Source: Primula veris (lineage: Eukaryota; Streptophyta; Magnoliopsida; Ericales; Primulaceae). From it: a stretch of 64,000 nucleotides of DNA. Position 1 is the stretch's first letter; each line of letters starts with the position of its first letter. Location of the stretch: positions 7,785,992 to 7,849,991 of the forward strand of contig OY821746.1 in assembly GCA_963682055.1 (NCBI GenBank), in the 5' to 3' direction. Positions 37,601 to 47,369 of this stretch are shown here, in pieces. The position numbers and the translations under genes were made by a program. A model generated the notes under the pieces. The model had not been told where the DNA came from. It made no database searches and saw nothing but the letters and a program-made list of their open reading frames with translations.

Positions 37601-40228
37601 ACCTATCAGAGAATGGTTACCAAGATATTCTCTAAGAACATAGGCCGAACCATGGAGGTCTATATTGACGATATGGTGGTAAAAAGCACCCAGGAGAGGG
37701 ACCACCTATCCGACCTAAGGGAGGTGTTCGAAACAATACGAAGGCATGACCTGAAGCTGAATGCCTCTAAATGTGCTTTCGGGGTAGGCGCCGGCAAATT
37801 CCTGGGGTTCATGGTGACCCACCGCGGCATCGAAGCGAACCCGTCCCAGATCTCTGCCTTGAAAAATTTGAAAACACCTGAGAAGAGAAGGGACATACAA
37901 AAGCTAGCCGGGATGGCCGCCGCCCTCAACCGGTTTATTGCCCGGTTCGGGGACCGATGCAAGCCGTTCTTTACGGCCTTAAAAGCCCAGAAGAAATTCG
38001 AATGGAACGATGAATGCCGGCGTGCGTTCACCGAGCTGGCTGACTATCTCGGAAGTCCGCCTCTTCTAACTAAGCCGGATCCAGGCGATGTCCTTACCCT
38101 ATACCTCGCCGTGTCCGAGATAGCCGTCAGCGCCGTCCTCATCAAGGAAATCGACAGGGAGCAAAGACCTATCTATTACGTGAGCAAAACTCTCCTCGAT
38201 GCCGAGGCTAGGTATATGCCTTTGGAAAAACTCGTCCTAGCCCTCGTCGTGGCCTCACGAAAACTTGCTCACTATTTCTCTGCACACAGCATTGTGGTCT
38301 ATACAGACCAGCCCGTGCGAGAAATACTCCAAAAAGGGGATCTCTCTCGACGAATGATGAAGTGGGCCTGCCACTTGAACGCCTACGACATCAGCTATGC
38401 GCCGCGAACTTCCGTCAAAGGACAGGCCCTGGCCGACTTCGTGGCAGAATTCACTGGGACGACTCAATGCCCCGACGTCACAGGTCGTGCCCCCGAGGCC
38501 TGGACCTTGCATGCGGATGGAGCCGCCAATAAGAAAGGGTCCGGCCTTGGCGTCGTGCTCCGATCTCCCCAGGGGGATGTGATCGAGAAGTCAATCCAGC
38601 TTGGATTCCGAGCCACGAATAACGAGGCCGAATATGAGGCCGTGATCGCCGGCTTAAAAATGGCCCGAAGCCTCGGAATAAAAAAGATACTGGTGCATAC
38701 GGACTCCCAATTAGTCAGCAGCCAGATCAGTGGTGAATTTCAGACGAAGGACGAAAGAATGGCCAGCTACGTGGCTATCGCTTCCGGAATACTCCAAAGC
38801 TTCGAATGCCAAGAAATCGTCAACATCAATAGAAACGAGAACACCCACGCCGATGCACTAGCGACCCTAGCCTCGGTCATGAGTGATAAGAAAGAGAGAG
38901 TCATCACCATAGAATATGTCCCTTCGCCTAGCATTGAGGCTAAGGCAACAATTAACATGGTGACTGACCTCCCGCCGGAGCCAAGCTGGATGGACCCCAT
39001 AATCGAATACCATCGCTCCGGAGATCTTCCCAAGGACAAGAAAGAGGCCGAGAAAATAAGAAGAACGGCACTAGGATTCTGGATAGCTCCCAACGACAAG
39101 CTCTATAAAAGATCGTTCTCTGGCCCCTACTTACTCTGCGTCCACCCCGACATGGTGGTAAGGGTCATGGAAGAAATTCACGAAGGAACGTGTGGGAGCC
39201 ATACCGGGGGCAGATCGCTGGCCAACCGAGCCTTGACCCACGGATATTGGTGGGCCCTCATGCAGAAGGACGCCAAAGCTTTCGTACTCAGATGCGAGAA
39301 GTGTCAGAGGTACGCGCCGATACCCCATGCCCCGGCGCAAAAAATGAGCAGCGTGACCTCGCCCTGGCCCTTTGCACAGTGGGGCATGGATATCGTCGGA
39401 CCATTTCCCGTGGCCCCGGGGGGGAAGAAGTTCCTCCTCATGGTCACCGATTACTTCTCAAAGTGGGTGGAGGCCGTGGCCTTAGCGAAAATCACAGAGG
39501 CCGAAGTGATACGTTTCCTCTGGAGAGACGTGATCACCAGATTCGGAATCCCCTACTCAATCGTTGCGGACAATGGGGGACAGTTCACCGGGGTCAAATT
39601 AAAAGCGATGTATGCGAAGTATCACATCAAGAACTACTATTCGACCCCATCGTATCCCCAATGCAACGGACAAGCGGAGGTGTCAAATAAGACCGTGCTT
39701 GACGGAATCAAGAAGAGGCTAGACGAGTCCAAAGGACGATGGGCTGCAGAGCTGCATCACGTCCTTTGGGCCTACCGAACGACGAGAAGACGGGGCACTC
39801 AACAGACACCCTATAGCCTTACTTACGGAATGGAAGCCATCATCCCGTTAGAAATCGGGCTTCCTTCTCTGAGGACGGACATGGTGGAAAACGGGCTTAA
39901 TGAAAAGATGATGGGGCTAGAGCTGGACTACGCCGAAGAAAGAAGGGAGGTTGCGGCCATCCGTAACGCCGAATATAAAAACGAACTGGGGCGTTCTTAT
40001 AACAAAAGAGTTAACGCCAGACGTTTCCAAGACGAAGACCTAGTGTTACGAAGAGTAAACAACAACACCAGGGTACAGTCCGACGGCAAGCTATGCCCCA
40101 ATTGGGAAGGCCCCTATCGAATCCTTGGTGCAGTAGGGAACGGGGCCTACCTGTTGGGTCGTCTTCCCAATGATGTCCCGGTCGACCGACCTTGGAACGT
40201 CAACAACCTGAGGAAGTACTATCAATAG
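34649..40228 (+). CDS. Gag-Pol polyprotein, 1859 residues, Tat type
   Basis: One uninterrupted frame. Gag occupies about residues 190-400 (LRHYRYQMNHWSHLD, SKWFQSLP, AYDFAHRF). A zinc-knuckle-like CEYHRGRGHHTNECHGLK lies at about 485. The aspartic protease motif is VDQGASVNILF (Asp about 627). Reverse transcriptase spans about 850-1010 with LRVCIDYTSLN, MPFGLKNAGATYQ and the catalytic YIDDMVVKS near 1005. The RT-linked RNase H is followed by a second RNase H (LHADGAANKKGSG, NNEAEYEAV, VHTDSQ) from about 1287. Integrase begins with an HHCC zinc module (EGTCGSH ... CEKCQRY, about 1510) and has a DDE core: GMDIVGPF, VADNGGQF, GQAEVSNK. The protein performs packaging, reverse transcription and integration of the element. 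The protease reads DQG where DSG/DTG is commonest. No frameshift or stop is seen. Confidence 0.95.
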   Translation: MSGNNRFDTPSSRPPHVLGMPRTLSFDETPRTTSTREPVPLTATAPAPRSRAELTEMMIDIHQKELVALAAQKALIASLMEPEPEPAQGASQDKSVPVPVKSVMSRLGPLRRPPLETPREPARGAESEHSQEGNSRRDNERSIHSQLRWQDGSRDSRPESSHAQTDKPPRTRRRGRRGRHDAAGEAALKIVASTRSTPFSDEIEYSVPPRNFIAPILQTFNADSDPEAHLRHYRYQMNHWSHLDQLMCRCFPASLGRLASKWFQSLPVNSIHCWDDLAYDFAHRFINLKERAAQPEQLYQVRVQSKETLENYDSRFWLKHAECADCPDSTAIAAFRQNMVVGSRIRNEMIATPPNSVPQLRSLIKQHIDIEKDMRSSRATRSVALIDQPRDRFVATSPRRNRPIAERMERPRTGRNPQPAPKRRKEDPRPGHQTPVASGSGAAYSTTFRLPLVDLLNKIENEPFFSWPLPLRNEPAPGPNDKICEYHRGRGHHTNECHGLKARLEGWVRDGLMDKYVKSRREPDRDGEGVDERQRDLPPPVMICHVIHSGPKRSIQNGAERTSAREALMKQYVCLAESSSPQKKYKRNSKPDVSFTDFDLVGVDVPHTDALVISAQIGLCAVGRILVDQGASVNILFEDLFRKMGLKEEQLETDVPPLYGFNSEAVRPKGNITLPVKTGTKVMYVEFTVVNVPSVYNVILGRPWLHGVDGISSTLHQKVKYPTDSGVETISGNQKVSRSCAMAVYSGKEMMPAQSAMNIEAEDPKLLREINKKMGPEAEDKVEEGLLKIQIPGYDEDHFFMVGAKLTKPEVTDLVELLIQHLDNFAWGPSEMPGISSDLACHRLNVSPDAKPVMQKGRRVSPEHADAINEEVEKLLLAGAIREIYYPRWLANPVVVPKKNGKLRVCIDYTSLNKACPKDPFPLPKIDQIVDSTAGAARMSFLDACSGYHQIPMSEVDQEKTAFITPRGNYCYKVMPFGLKNAGATYQRMVTKIFSKNIGRTMEVYIDDMVVKSTQERDHLSDLREVFETIRRHDLKLNASKCAFGVGAGKFLGFMVTHRGIEANPSQISALKNLKTPEKRRDIQKLAGMAAALNRFIARFGDRCKPFFTALKAQKKFEWNDECRRAFTELADYLGSPPLLTKPDPGDVLTLYLAVSEIAVSAVLIKEIDREQRPIYYVSKTLLDAEARYMPLEKLVLALVVASRKLAHYFSAHSIVVYTDQPVREILQKGDLSRRMMKWACHLNAYDISYAPRTSVKGQALADFVAEFTGTTQCPDVTGRAPEAWTLHADGAANKKGSGLGVVLRSPQGDVIEKSIQLGFRATNNEAEYEAVIAGLKMARSLGIKKILVHTDSQLVSSQISGEFQTKDERMASYVAIASGILQSFECQEIVNINRNENTHADALATLASVMSDKKERVITIEYVPSPSIEAKATINMVTDLPPEPSWMDPIIEYHRSGDLPKDKKEAEKIRRTALGFWIAPNDKLYKRSFSGPYLLCVHPDMVVRVMEEIHEGTCGSHTGGRSLANRALTHGYWWALMQKDAKAFVLRCEKCQRYAPIPHAPAQKMSSVTSPWPFAQWGMDIVGPFPVAPGGKKFLLMVTDYFSKWVEAVALAKITEAEVIRFLWRDVITRFGIPYSIVADNGGQFTGVKLKAMYAKYHIKNYYSTPSYPQCNGQAEVSNKTVLDGIKKRLDESKGRWAAELHHVLWAYRTTRRRGTQQTPYSLTYGMEAIIPLEIGLPSLRTDMVENGLNEKMMGLELDYAEERREVAAIRNAEYKNELGRSYNKRVNARRFQDEDLVLRRVNNNTRVQSDGKLCPNWEGPYRILGAVGNGAYLLGRLPNDVPVDRPWNVNNLRKYYQ

Positions 40229-40325
40229 GGCTCCGCTTTTAAGGCTCCGTTTTTGCATTTTGATGTAAATATGAAGACGATGTATTTATGCCTGCGGGCT
40301 TTATAAATGAAAACTGTTACTCGTG

Positions 40326-40683
40326 TTTATTTGAATTTTTCAGTTCATTTAAATTTTCTCTAAGTGTTTCAGAACACGAGCCTATACGGCACCCCGGTTC
40401 ATATTTACTTGAATTTTTCAGTTCATTTAAATTTTCTCTAAGTGTTTCAGAACACGAGCCTATACGGCACCCCGGTTCATGTTTACTTGAATTTTTCAGT
40501 TCATTTAAATTTTCTCTAAGTGTTTCAGAACACGAGCCTATACGGCACCCCGGTTCATGTTTACTTGAATTTTTCAGTTCATTTAAATTTTCTCTAAGTG
40601 TTTCAGAACACGAGCCTATACGGCACCCCGGTTCATGTTTACTTGAATTTTTCAGTTCATTTAAATTCTCTAAGTGTTTCTAC
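40326..40683 (+). repeat. 78-bp tandem repeats downstream of pol
   Basis: CCTATACGGCACCCCGGTTC recurs at 40381, 40459, 40537 and 40615, so the period is exactly 78. Alternating sequence is TTTTTCAGTTCATTTAAATT. Because 78 is divisible by three an open frame survives across the array, but it has only repeat-encoded content. Such arrays are frequent between pol and the 3' LTR in Tat elements. Confidence 0.9.
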
Positions 40684-40918
40684 ACGTGCCAACTCGAATT
40701 GTGATGTATATGAAATGAGCGCCCCAACGCCGAAGCATAAGGGCCCCCTCATTTGGGAGCATATATATAATGAATAAACACACAACAGAGATACACAGAA
40801 TAAAAACAAAAGACAAGTCCAAAATTGTTTTTCATTTCATTTCATAAGAGAAGCTATTACAAGCTAAAGTGTAGAAAGAAGATTACATCAAAAACAAAAA
40901 TAGAAAACTACAGAAGCC

Positions 40919-43579
40919 CTAAGAAGCCCCCCCATCATCATCAGCTTCATCCTCCGAGAGGGCTCGAGGGGTTAAGGGAACCACCTCGGGAATGGGAGCA
41001 GAGGGGACGGGAACCAAGATGTTTTCTATGTTCCACACCGGATGATCCGGTCCCGCCCTCATGAAAGCCGCTGCCTCAGACCAGCCATCAACATAGAAGG
41101 AATTAAAGTCCTTCTGTGTTGATAGCTCCAAGGCGACGCTCATATCCGCCTCGGCGGATTGGACCGCGGCCTTTACCTTATCGGCTATCCCTGCCTCAGC
41201 GGCCTCTACCGCAGCCTTGACCTTATCGGCCACGCCCGCTTCAACCTCCTCCAGAGCCGCTACCGCAGCTTGGGCACGCTCCTCGGCCTCAGCACCGGCT
41301 TTTGCGGCCTCAGCTCTCCTAGCCTCCAAGGAGTCGACGAGGCCCTCGGCCCTCTCCGCCCTTTTCTGGGCCTCTTCCGCCTTCTTCAGAGCTTCTTCGG
41401 CCCGTTTAGCATTGGCCTCAGCCTTCGAAGCCCACGATCTCACCAGTTGCCCTTGCTGGTAGACGTATTGGTTCATCGTCAAGTAGGCCTACAAAAGAAG
41501 AGAAACACTTAGCAAAAATTTAAGAAATAAACGAAAGACAATGGCACAACGAAAACAACGTTTTACCTGCGGGATCATGGCCATGGCTGACGTCATGGCA
41601 GAAGCAAGGTCGCGACCACGTTGGTCGGCCTCGACAGTCTGCTGCTGAAGCGCAGCCAGGGCAAGCAGGCCAGCAGAGGGATGGCCCTCCATTATGCTCC
41701 GAACCCCGGTCGTTGCCTTGACCTCCTCCGGAGTCTGAACAGGCATCCTTGGGAATGGGGAGCCTGAGCCTGAGCTTGAGCCTGACGCGCTAGGCGTCGG
41801 ACCCTTTGCCTGAACGGATGACACCGCTCGCTCTTCTACAGCGACCATAGGCCCCCTAAGCTCCAGGATGGGTGCAACATCCTCCCTCGGCTCAGGTTCC
41901 CCGGTCCGGGCCTTCTTCGCCTCACGAGGGGCCTTCGCCTCCCCCCTCTTTCGCTTGGCAGCCTCGGCAAGTTCGGCTTTACGAGCGGCTCGCTCGCGCC
42001 TCAATTGCCCCGCCAAGCCTCCCAACCTTTCCAAGGTCTTCGCCTTAGCATCGGCAGGGGCCACTTCCACCACCTCTTCATCCCCTGCCTCGACCGCCCC
42101 CTCTTTAACGGCTTCGTTGACCTCTCTTTCAACGACCTCGGGCTCGGGCTCCTCGACTTCATCCCCTCCCTCAGCAGGAACCACCTCCTCCTCCTCGTCC
42201 TCGTCAGAACGAACCACCTACGTAAGACAAATGAGAAAGGAGTTAGCAAAAAATTTTCTAAGTGTAAAAAGAAAAAATCCAAGGAGAACATAGAAGCAAC
42301 GTACCAGGGTCCGCGAGGTACCCAAACCCGGGCCGGTAGTTTCGGCCTCAGCAGAGCTATCTTCCAAGGGGAGGGGACTTTCCCTGGTAGGCTCCGAAGA
42401 CCTCAAAGGGGGAACCTCTGTCAGAGGCTTCCCATGCTGGTCAATGTAGGCCCGGGTACCATCCGGTCCCTCCCTATAGTGGAGGACGGTACCATCCGGC
42501 CGGGTCTCCCAGAGGACTCCGGTTGATGCAGGGGCGAAAGAGGCCACAGTCACGGCCTTCGCCTTGCTGCCTGACTTCAGCTTCGGTCTCGCCACCCTCT
42601 TCACCACGGGCACCGCCGCAACATCGGCTTCCTCTATCTTGGGAGGGAGGGTCGACTCGAAACCCTTCTCCTTTTCCCATCTCTCCCTGGAGTACCCCAC
42701 AGGACAGAAGGTCCTGTGTGGCCAGATGAACCCGTTCCCCTTGCAGCTTGTAGGGGAGCCACAGATCAGGAGGCGCTCAGCATCGCGCGCCCCAACGTCG
42801 GTCCCATCGGGACCCCACCAGTTAAGGGCCACTTCCAACGACCCGACGTTGGGCTCGCCTAGGCCTCCTATCTTCGCAGCCACCGTGAATTTGTTCTCCT
42901 TAGTGCTAAGGACCCTTCCCGGCCGGGATGGAAGAACTAGGTCGTCGCGGCAGAGCCAGTGCCCTTCAACCACTATCACGTCTTGCGTGTAACCCCGATT
43001 CGAATCGGAGTTACCCGTGATTAACTGGTTATGGGACCGACATCGCAGATAAGGTTGTCTACTCTTAGACTGAGAGCTCGGCTCAGTCTGCAGAAACTCG
43101 TAACAAGCCAACAACTCCCTCAGCCCTAAAGGTTCCGGGAGGATCGGCCCCAATAAGATGTTCAGGGCCTCCATCCCGGCACATATGCGGTGCGCCTGTA
43201 GTGGCCACTGGCACGGGAGAGTTTGCGTCCAAGCGCACAACTCCGCCAGCAGCTCTGGGATGGGGAGGTCAGTTCCCCCATACATAAGTGTGGAGAGGGA
43301 GAGGGTCACCATCTTTTTGGGATCCGCCACGATCCCGTTTACCTCGTCAACGCTCTGGCACTTCCGGAGCTTGAAGTCCTCACTAATCCCACAAAGCTGT
43401 CGGAACTCGTCGAGGTCGGGCCCATGCAGCCTCACCATAATGCTATTGTCGTTCGAAGCCACGGTCAGGTTTGGATCCAGGGTCATTGCCCGGAATGGCA
43501 AGGAGTTCTCCATAATGGCCAAGCGCCGAGGTTGGGGCGCAACCATTGGGCCTTTGCCGGCACCGTGTTTAGTAACCAT
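40919..43579 (-). CDS. Antisense three-exon accessory gene inside the retrotransposon
   Basis: On the minus strand the exons are 43579-42305, 42217-41567 and 41488-40919, with phase-0 introns of 87 bp (donor GTACGT) and 78 bp (donor GTAAAA), giving 831 residues. Exon 1 encodes a globular region (NSIMVRLHGPDLDEFRQLCG, DLPIPELLAELC, WPHRTFCPVGYSRERW). Exon 2 is acidic then basic (SDEDEEEE; KRKRGEAKAPREAKKAR, a possible nuclear signal). Exon 3 is an Ala/Glu/Lys coiled coil (KRAEEALKKAEEAQKRAE) with an acidic end. The layout recalls the antisense extra ORFs of plant Tat elements, some annotated as putative gypsy-type transposon proteins; that match is from memory and unverified. The function is unknown. 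It has its own TATA box and short introns, so it is probably expressed as a separate spliced mRNA. Confidence 0.8.
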
Positions 43580-43702
43580 CTTTTTTTTGGCTTAAGTGTT
43601 GAAAGATGAAATTTGCTAAGGGTGGAGGATGAGAGAGGGAATGGCTTGCTGTGAAAATTTTAGAGAGAGATTGAGAAAGTGAAAAATGAATGTCACTGAG
43701 GG

Positions 43703-43710
43703 TATTTATA
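43703..43710 (-). promoter_or_regulatory. TATA box of the antisense gene
   Basis: TATAAATA on the minus strand (in CCTATAAATACCC), about 125 bases upstream of the antisense start codon. It is followed by a CT-rich leader, as in ordinary plant promoters. Confidence 0.75.
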
Positions 43711-44098
43711 GGCCCCAAATGGAAGGTGAAAAGACATTTACCAGAAGGCGAAAAGACGCAACGGCTCCTTGCACGAACTCCCACAAATGACAGCCGCCAC
43801 TCAACCCACGCCTTCCACGTGTACAACAAGGAGAGGTCGTCTGCCAAGTGTCGCCTTTCAGCCGTTTTAGCATTAATGACATCGAAGAGACTGAAAAGAC
43901 AGGCAGCGCCTCGAAATTGCAAAATTGGCATGCTCCACGTGTAAGAAATCCATGAATGGTTGATACGTATCAAGAGACGAGTCACACCGAGGTGCCTCTA
44001 GACATCCAAACATGAAGACGGAATGACCGGAGCCCCCGCAAAGTGAAAAAGATACTCACCGGCATTGTCACTAACGACGACTCCGGACAGGGAGCTAT

Positions 44099-44782
44099 TG
44101 GCGAGGGAATGTCAGTGTCCCCTCATCCGGACCGATATCACCACGGAAACAAACAAACCGGGGCCCTATATAGTGGATGTCTCACCACCCCGGCTCATCA
44201 CCAAACGGGGTGAAGCTAGGCCGGCCCAAAGAAGCGTACTCGATACGCTTCACCAATTAATGCTACTGCCCCCTTTGGGGGACCCTCCTGACGTTTCACC
44301 GACGTGGCCCAATCATAAGACACCTCCAGTGGGCCCCGGGAAAAGACAGTACTCTTGTCAGAGTCATAAATGCCCTAACGCCGTTGGATCAGCATCTTAC
44401 AGTACAGTGATCCAAGGGTTAATACACCTCTGAACCTCACTATAAATACCCCCCCTAATCCTACTCAGAGTGGGACGCACAAATAGAGAGGAGAGATAAA
44501 GCTCAAACAACCCGACCCCCTGAACCCTGTCTGAACCACTCGAGACACCGAACTGTAACCGGCCCGGACCCTCATCCCTCTTTACACTTCGTACTTTCAC
44601 TTAACATCGATACTGACTTGATCGTCGGAGAGGGAAAACCCGGCAACAACCCCGGGCCCCTGTTCGTTCCCTGTGCAGGTACGAAGACCATCTGACCGCC
44701 GGAGCATACCTGACCACCTCGGAAGATCGGAGCCAACGCGAAATTGATTAAGCCGAGCTTGGGAAGAAAATCAAGCTCGCCA
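44099..44782 (+). repeat. 3' LTR
   Basis: 684 bp, apparently identical to the 5' LTR, followed by the CTTCA target duplication. Upstream, GGACAGGGAG is the best polypurine tract candidate, but it is short. Confidence 0.95.
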
Positions 44783-44787
44783 CTTCA

Positions 44788-47369
44788 TCCTTCATTTTCT
44801 GAAACACTTATAAATTGCTCGTTCAAACGCAAAATTGATCAATTGCGTGTGAACGGTTGACTTTATCAATTGGTTTCACCCATCTAGTCCGGTAAATGTT
44901 CTCAACTTCTGAAAGTCCCAAAAGCCCATGGATATACTAAGCCTTATAGTCTATTAGAAGCAGACCAATTTCCGTACTCAAAATTCAGAAAAAAAAATAG
45001 AATCCTAAATGTTCAATGAGATATACTATAATAAGTCTATAAGAACATCTACTATAGTCATGTTATGTCACTATTTACATAAAAAAATTTAGTTAACAAT
45101 CAAATTTTTACTCACATTAGTTATGTTAAACTAGCCATTAACTAAATATTGTTAAAAGAATTATTATATTTAATAATTTTTTTAATCGATGATGTGACAA
45201 CGATATTTAATCAACTACCAAATTTAAGAGCGAATCCCACCAAAGCAGTTACTTTTTTTCTTTCCTGACTTTCATGCGTCTATTCTATTTCTCTTTTATT
45301 TCGTGCATATATATTGTCCTTACTGTACCATTTCTCCACAACACCTTATTTCGTGCATATAGATATAGTAACTTTATTTTGGATTACCCGTGTTTCTACT
45401 TGTTAGTTTAGATATAAAGTAAAATTACGTTCAATAGTTTTTACGTGCATTAAATAGAGAAGTTGTATATGAATTAAATTATTAAAATTGAGTTGTGAAT
45501 AGATAATTTTGTTAAAGTTAAACACTAATGTGAGACTTAAATTTAAAATACACATGTATCACTTAAAATTTATTTAATTGATGATGTGTTAATATTTAAC
45601 AAGAAAAAATTAACAAAACTGTTATGGATACTCTAATATTGTGGATGCTCTAAACGATACGGTTCTATCATGTCATTTTGATATTAGACAGAGTTGATGA
45701 ATTAGTTGGTTTTCTATTATTTTACTACAAATTAACTTACGATGATTAACCTATACTCTGATTTTCAAATTATTATTGATCCCTTTCATCTCAACTTCGA
45801 TCTTCATCTCACCATCAATCGTGCACCCCATGTAATTAAGACATGGCCGGTTCTGAGAAATTTGAGTCCCGATACAAAATTTTTTAAAAATGCCCTTTCT
45901 TTGAAATAGACTCATGTGCTTGAAAACTAATTAAAGTAACAAAAAAAAATTCAAGTTATATACTACCGTGGTGATGTAACAATCACAATTGAATAAAAGA
46001 CCTTAACAACATAATTTGAAACGAGCTTTTCAGCCCACAAAACGGGTAAAAATTGTTAGAGAAACCAAATACCATATGGCTAAACCTTGGTATCTAAAAT
46101 AACAAATCTGTGAATTTGTGTTCCTTCTCCTGTTCTAATTTGAACTATGAGGACTAATAATAAAATTATATCAAACAACAATGGTGACTGGTGTTAAAAG
46201 ATCATCCAGTGGGCGCGTATTGGGATTGTTGGGAAATGGTCCAATAATTTAATTATTTTACAAAAGAACCCTTTACTTAATATATATTTCAAATCAGTCT
46301 CAAAATCCCATGTATCTATATATATAGTAAACAAAATATATTTTTGGGCCCTCTTTTTACATGGCACAGTGCACATGAACAGTTTGCACAGACCCAAAAC
46401 CGTCTCTAAATTAGGAGTTAATTGGGAACCAATAAACCATATATTTACAATGCAACTTAATTTGATAATATTATAACTTATAAAGTTCTATTGGATTGTT
46501 TTTCCCCATTAATAAAAATTAAGGGATTTTATTCCTACCTACGTATGATTCGAACATGCAACTTCCTATTTAAGAAAGTAAATTCCGGTCACTAGTATAG
46601 GCTCTGTTGGCTGGTTTTTTGTTTTGCATGCTATTTACATACACCAAGACAATGTTTTTCACGGATTGTTCTACATGTTGTACAATCGAATTAGGGAAGT
46701 TTAACAAACTGCTACTCTTAAGGTAAAATTAGGTATTAAACCTTGTTTCTAACAACAAATTTTGCTTTTCAATCATCGAGCTTTAAATTGATTAATCCAA
46801 TACAATAGATAGTAGATGCTAATTTTTCTTATTTGCAAAGTACCAAAACTTCCTAAGTCTAATGGGGTAGCTCCTATGTAAAGAAAGAAAATTTGATTAA
46901 ACTTTGAAATGTGGACAGTTGGATAAAAAATCTGACAGACGTGACCTTTTCGTTTGATGTGTAAATTACAAATTTTGGTAATATATGTTGGATCATGCTT
47001 TGCTAACATAGAAATTCTATAATATGACACATATTTTTGGTTTGAAGGATCAAACTTTTTATAAGGTGTATTGCATGAAGATTAAGAAACTTGTTATTAG
47101 AAGCTTTGTTTTGCACTGTATCAATAATGCCTTTTTTGTGTAACAAAACTTTTCTGGGTCTTTCTCTCAATGCTAATTAATTAAATTAACCTTAAGTGTA
47201 TGTTTCTTTTGTTTTGCAATTTACTTAAACTCGCGTGAGAACTTAGTTCAAGCTCGAAGGAAATCATATAATGTTCAATTTGACAAAATATAACAATTTC
47301 AATATTTCGTATAATAGAAAAATAAGATAAAAAGAAACTAGCTAGTGTGATTGGCAATGATGTTAATAG
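44788..47369. other. AT-rich intergenic DNA with probable decayed elements
   Basis: No gene is seen. GAACATCTACTATAG near 45043 and the inverse GTGGATGCTCTAAA near 45641 could be the ends of a ~610-bp MITE-like element whose interior is AT-rich. Near 46550-46565, on the minus strand, GTTCGAATC resembles a pol III B box, but no A box is clear. The remainder is featureless. Confidence 0.35.

Larger units (their letters stand above)
33899..44782 (+). mobile_element. Complete Tat-lineage Ty3/gypsy LTR retrotransposon
   Basis: The element is 10,884 bp with 684-bp LTRs that look identical, TG...CA ends and the 5-bp target duplication CTTCA (33894-33898 and 44783-44787). A primer-binding site follows the 5' LTR and one intact gag-pol frame follows that. 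A second, archaeal-type RNase H after the RT/RNase H, and a large region with antisense genes between pol and the 3' LTR, are features of the plant Tat/Ogre/Retand group. No chromodomain was seen at the integrase end. Identical LTRs and intact frames imply a very recent insertion, possibly still active. Confidence 0.95.

Noticed and set aside
40288..40704. 138-residue frame with five 26-residue repeats downstream of pol
   Set aside because: It is a by-product of a 78-bp tandem array whose unit length is a multiple of three; no start context or homology.
41868..43595. Plus-strand frames opposite the antisense gene (41868-42293, 42005-42526, 43158-43595)
   Set aside because: They mirror the GC-rich antisense exons and lack any recognisable domain.
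46540..46570. Possible tRNA or SINE from a GTTCGAATC B-box on the minus strand
   Set aside because: No A box at the right spacing and no foldable cloverleaf.
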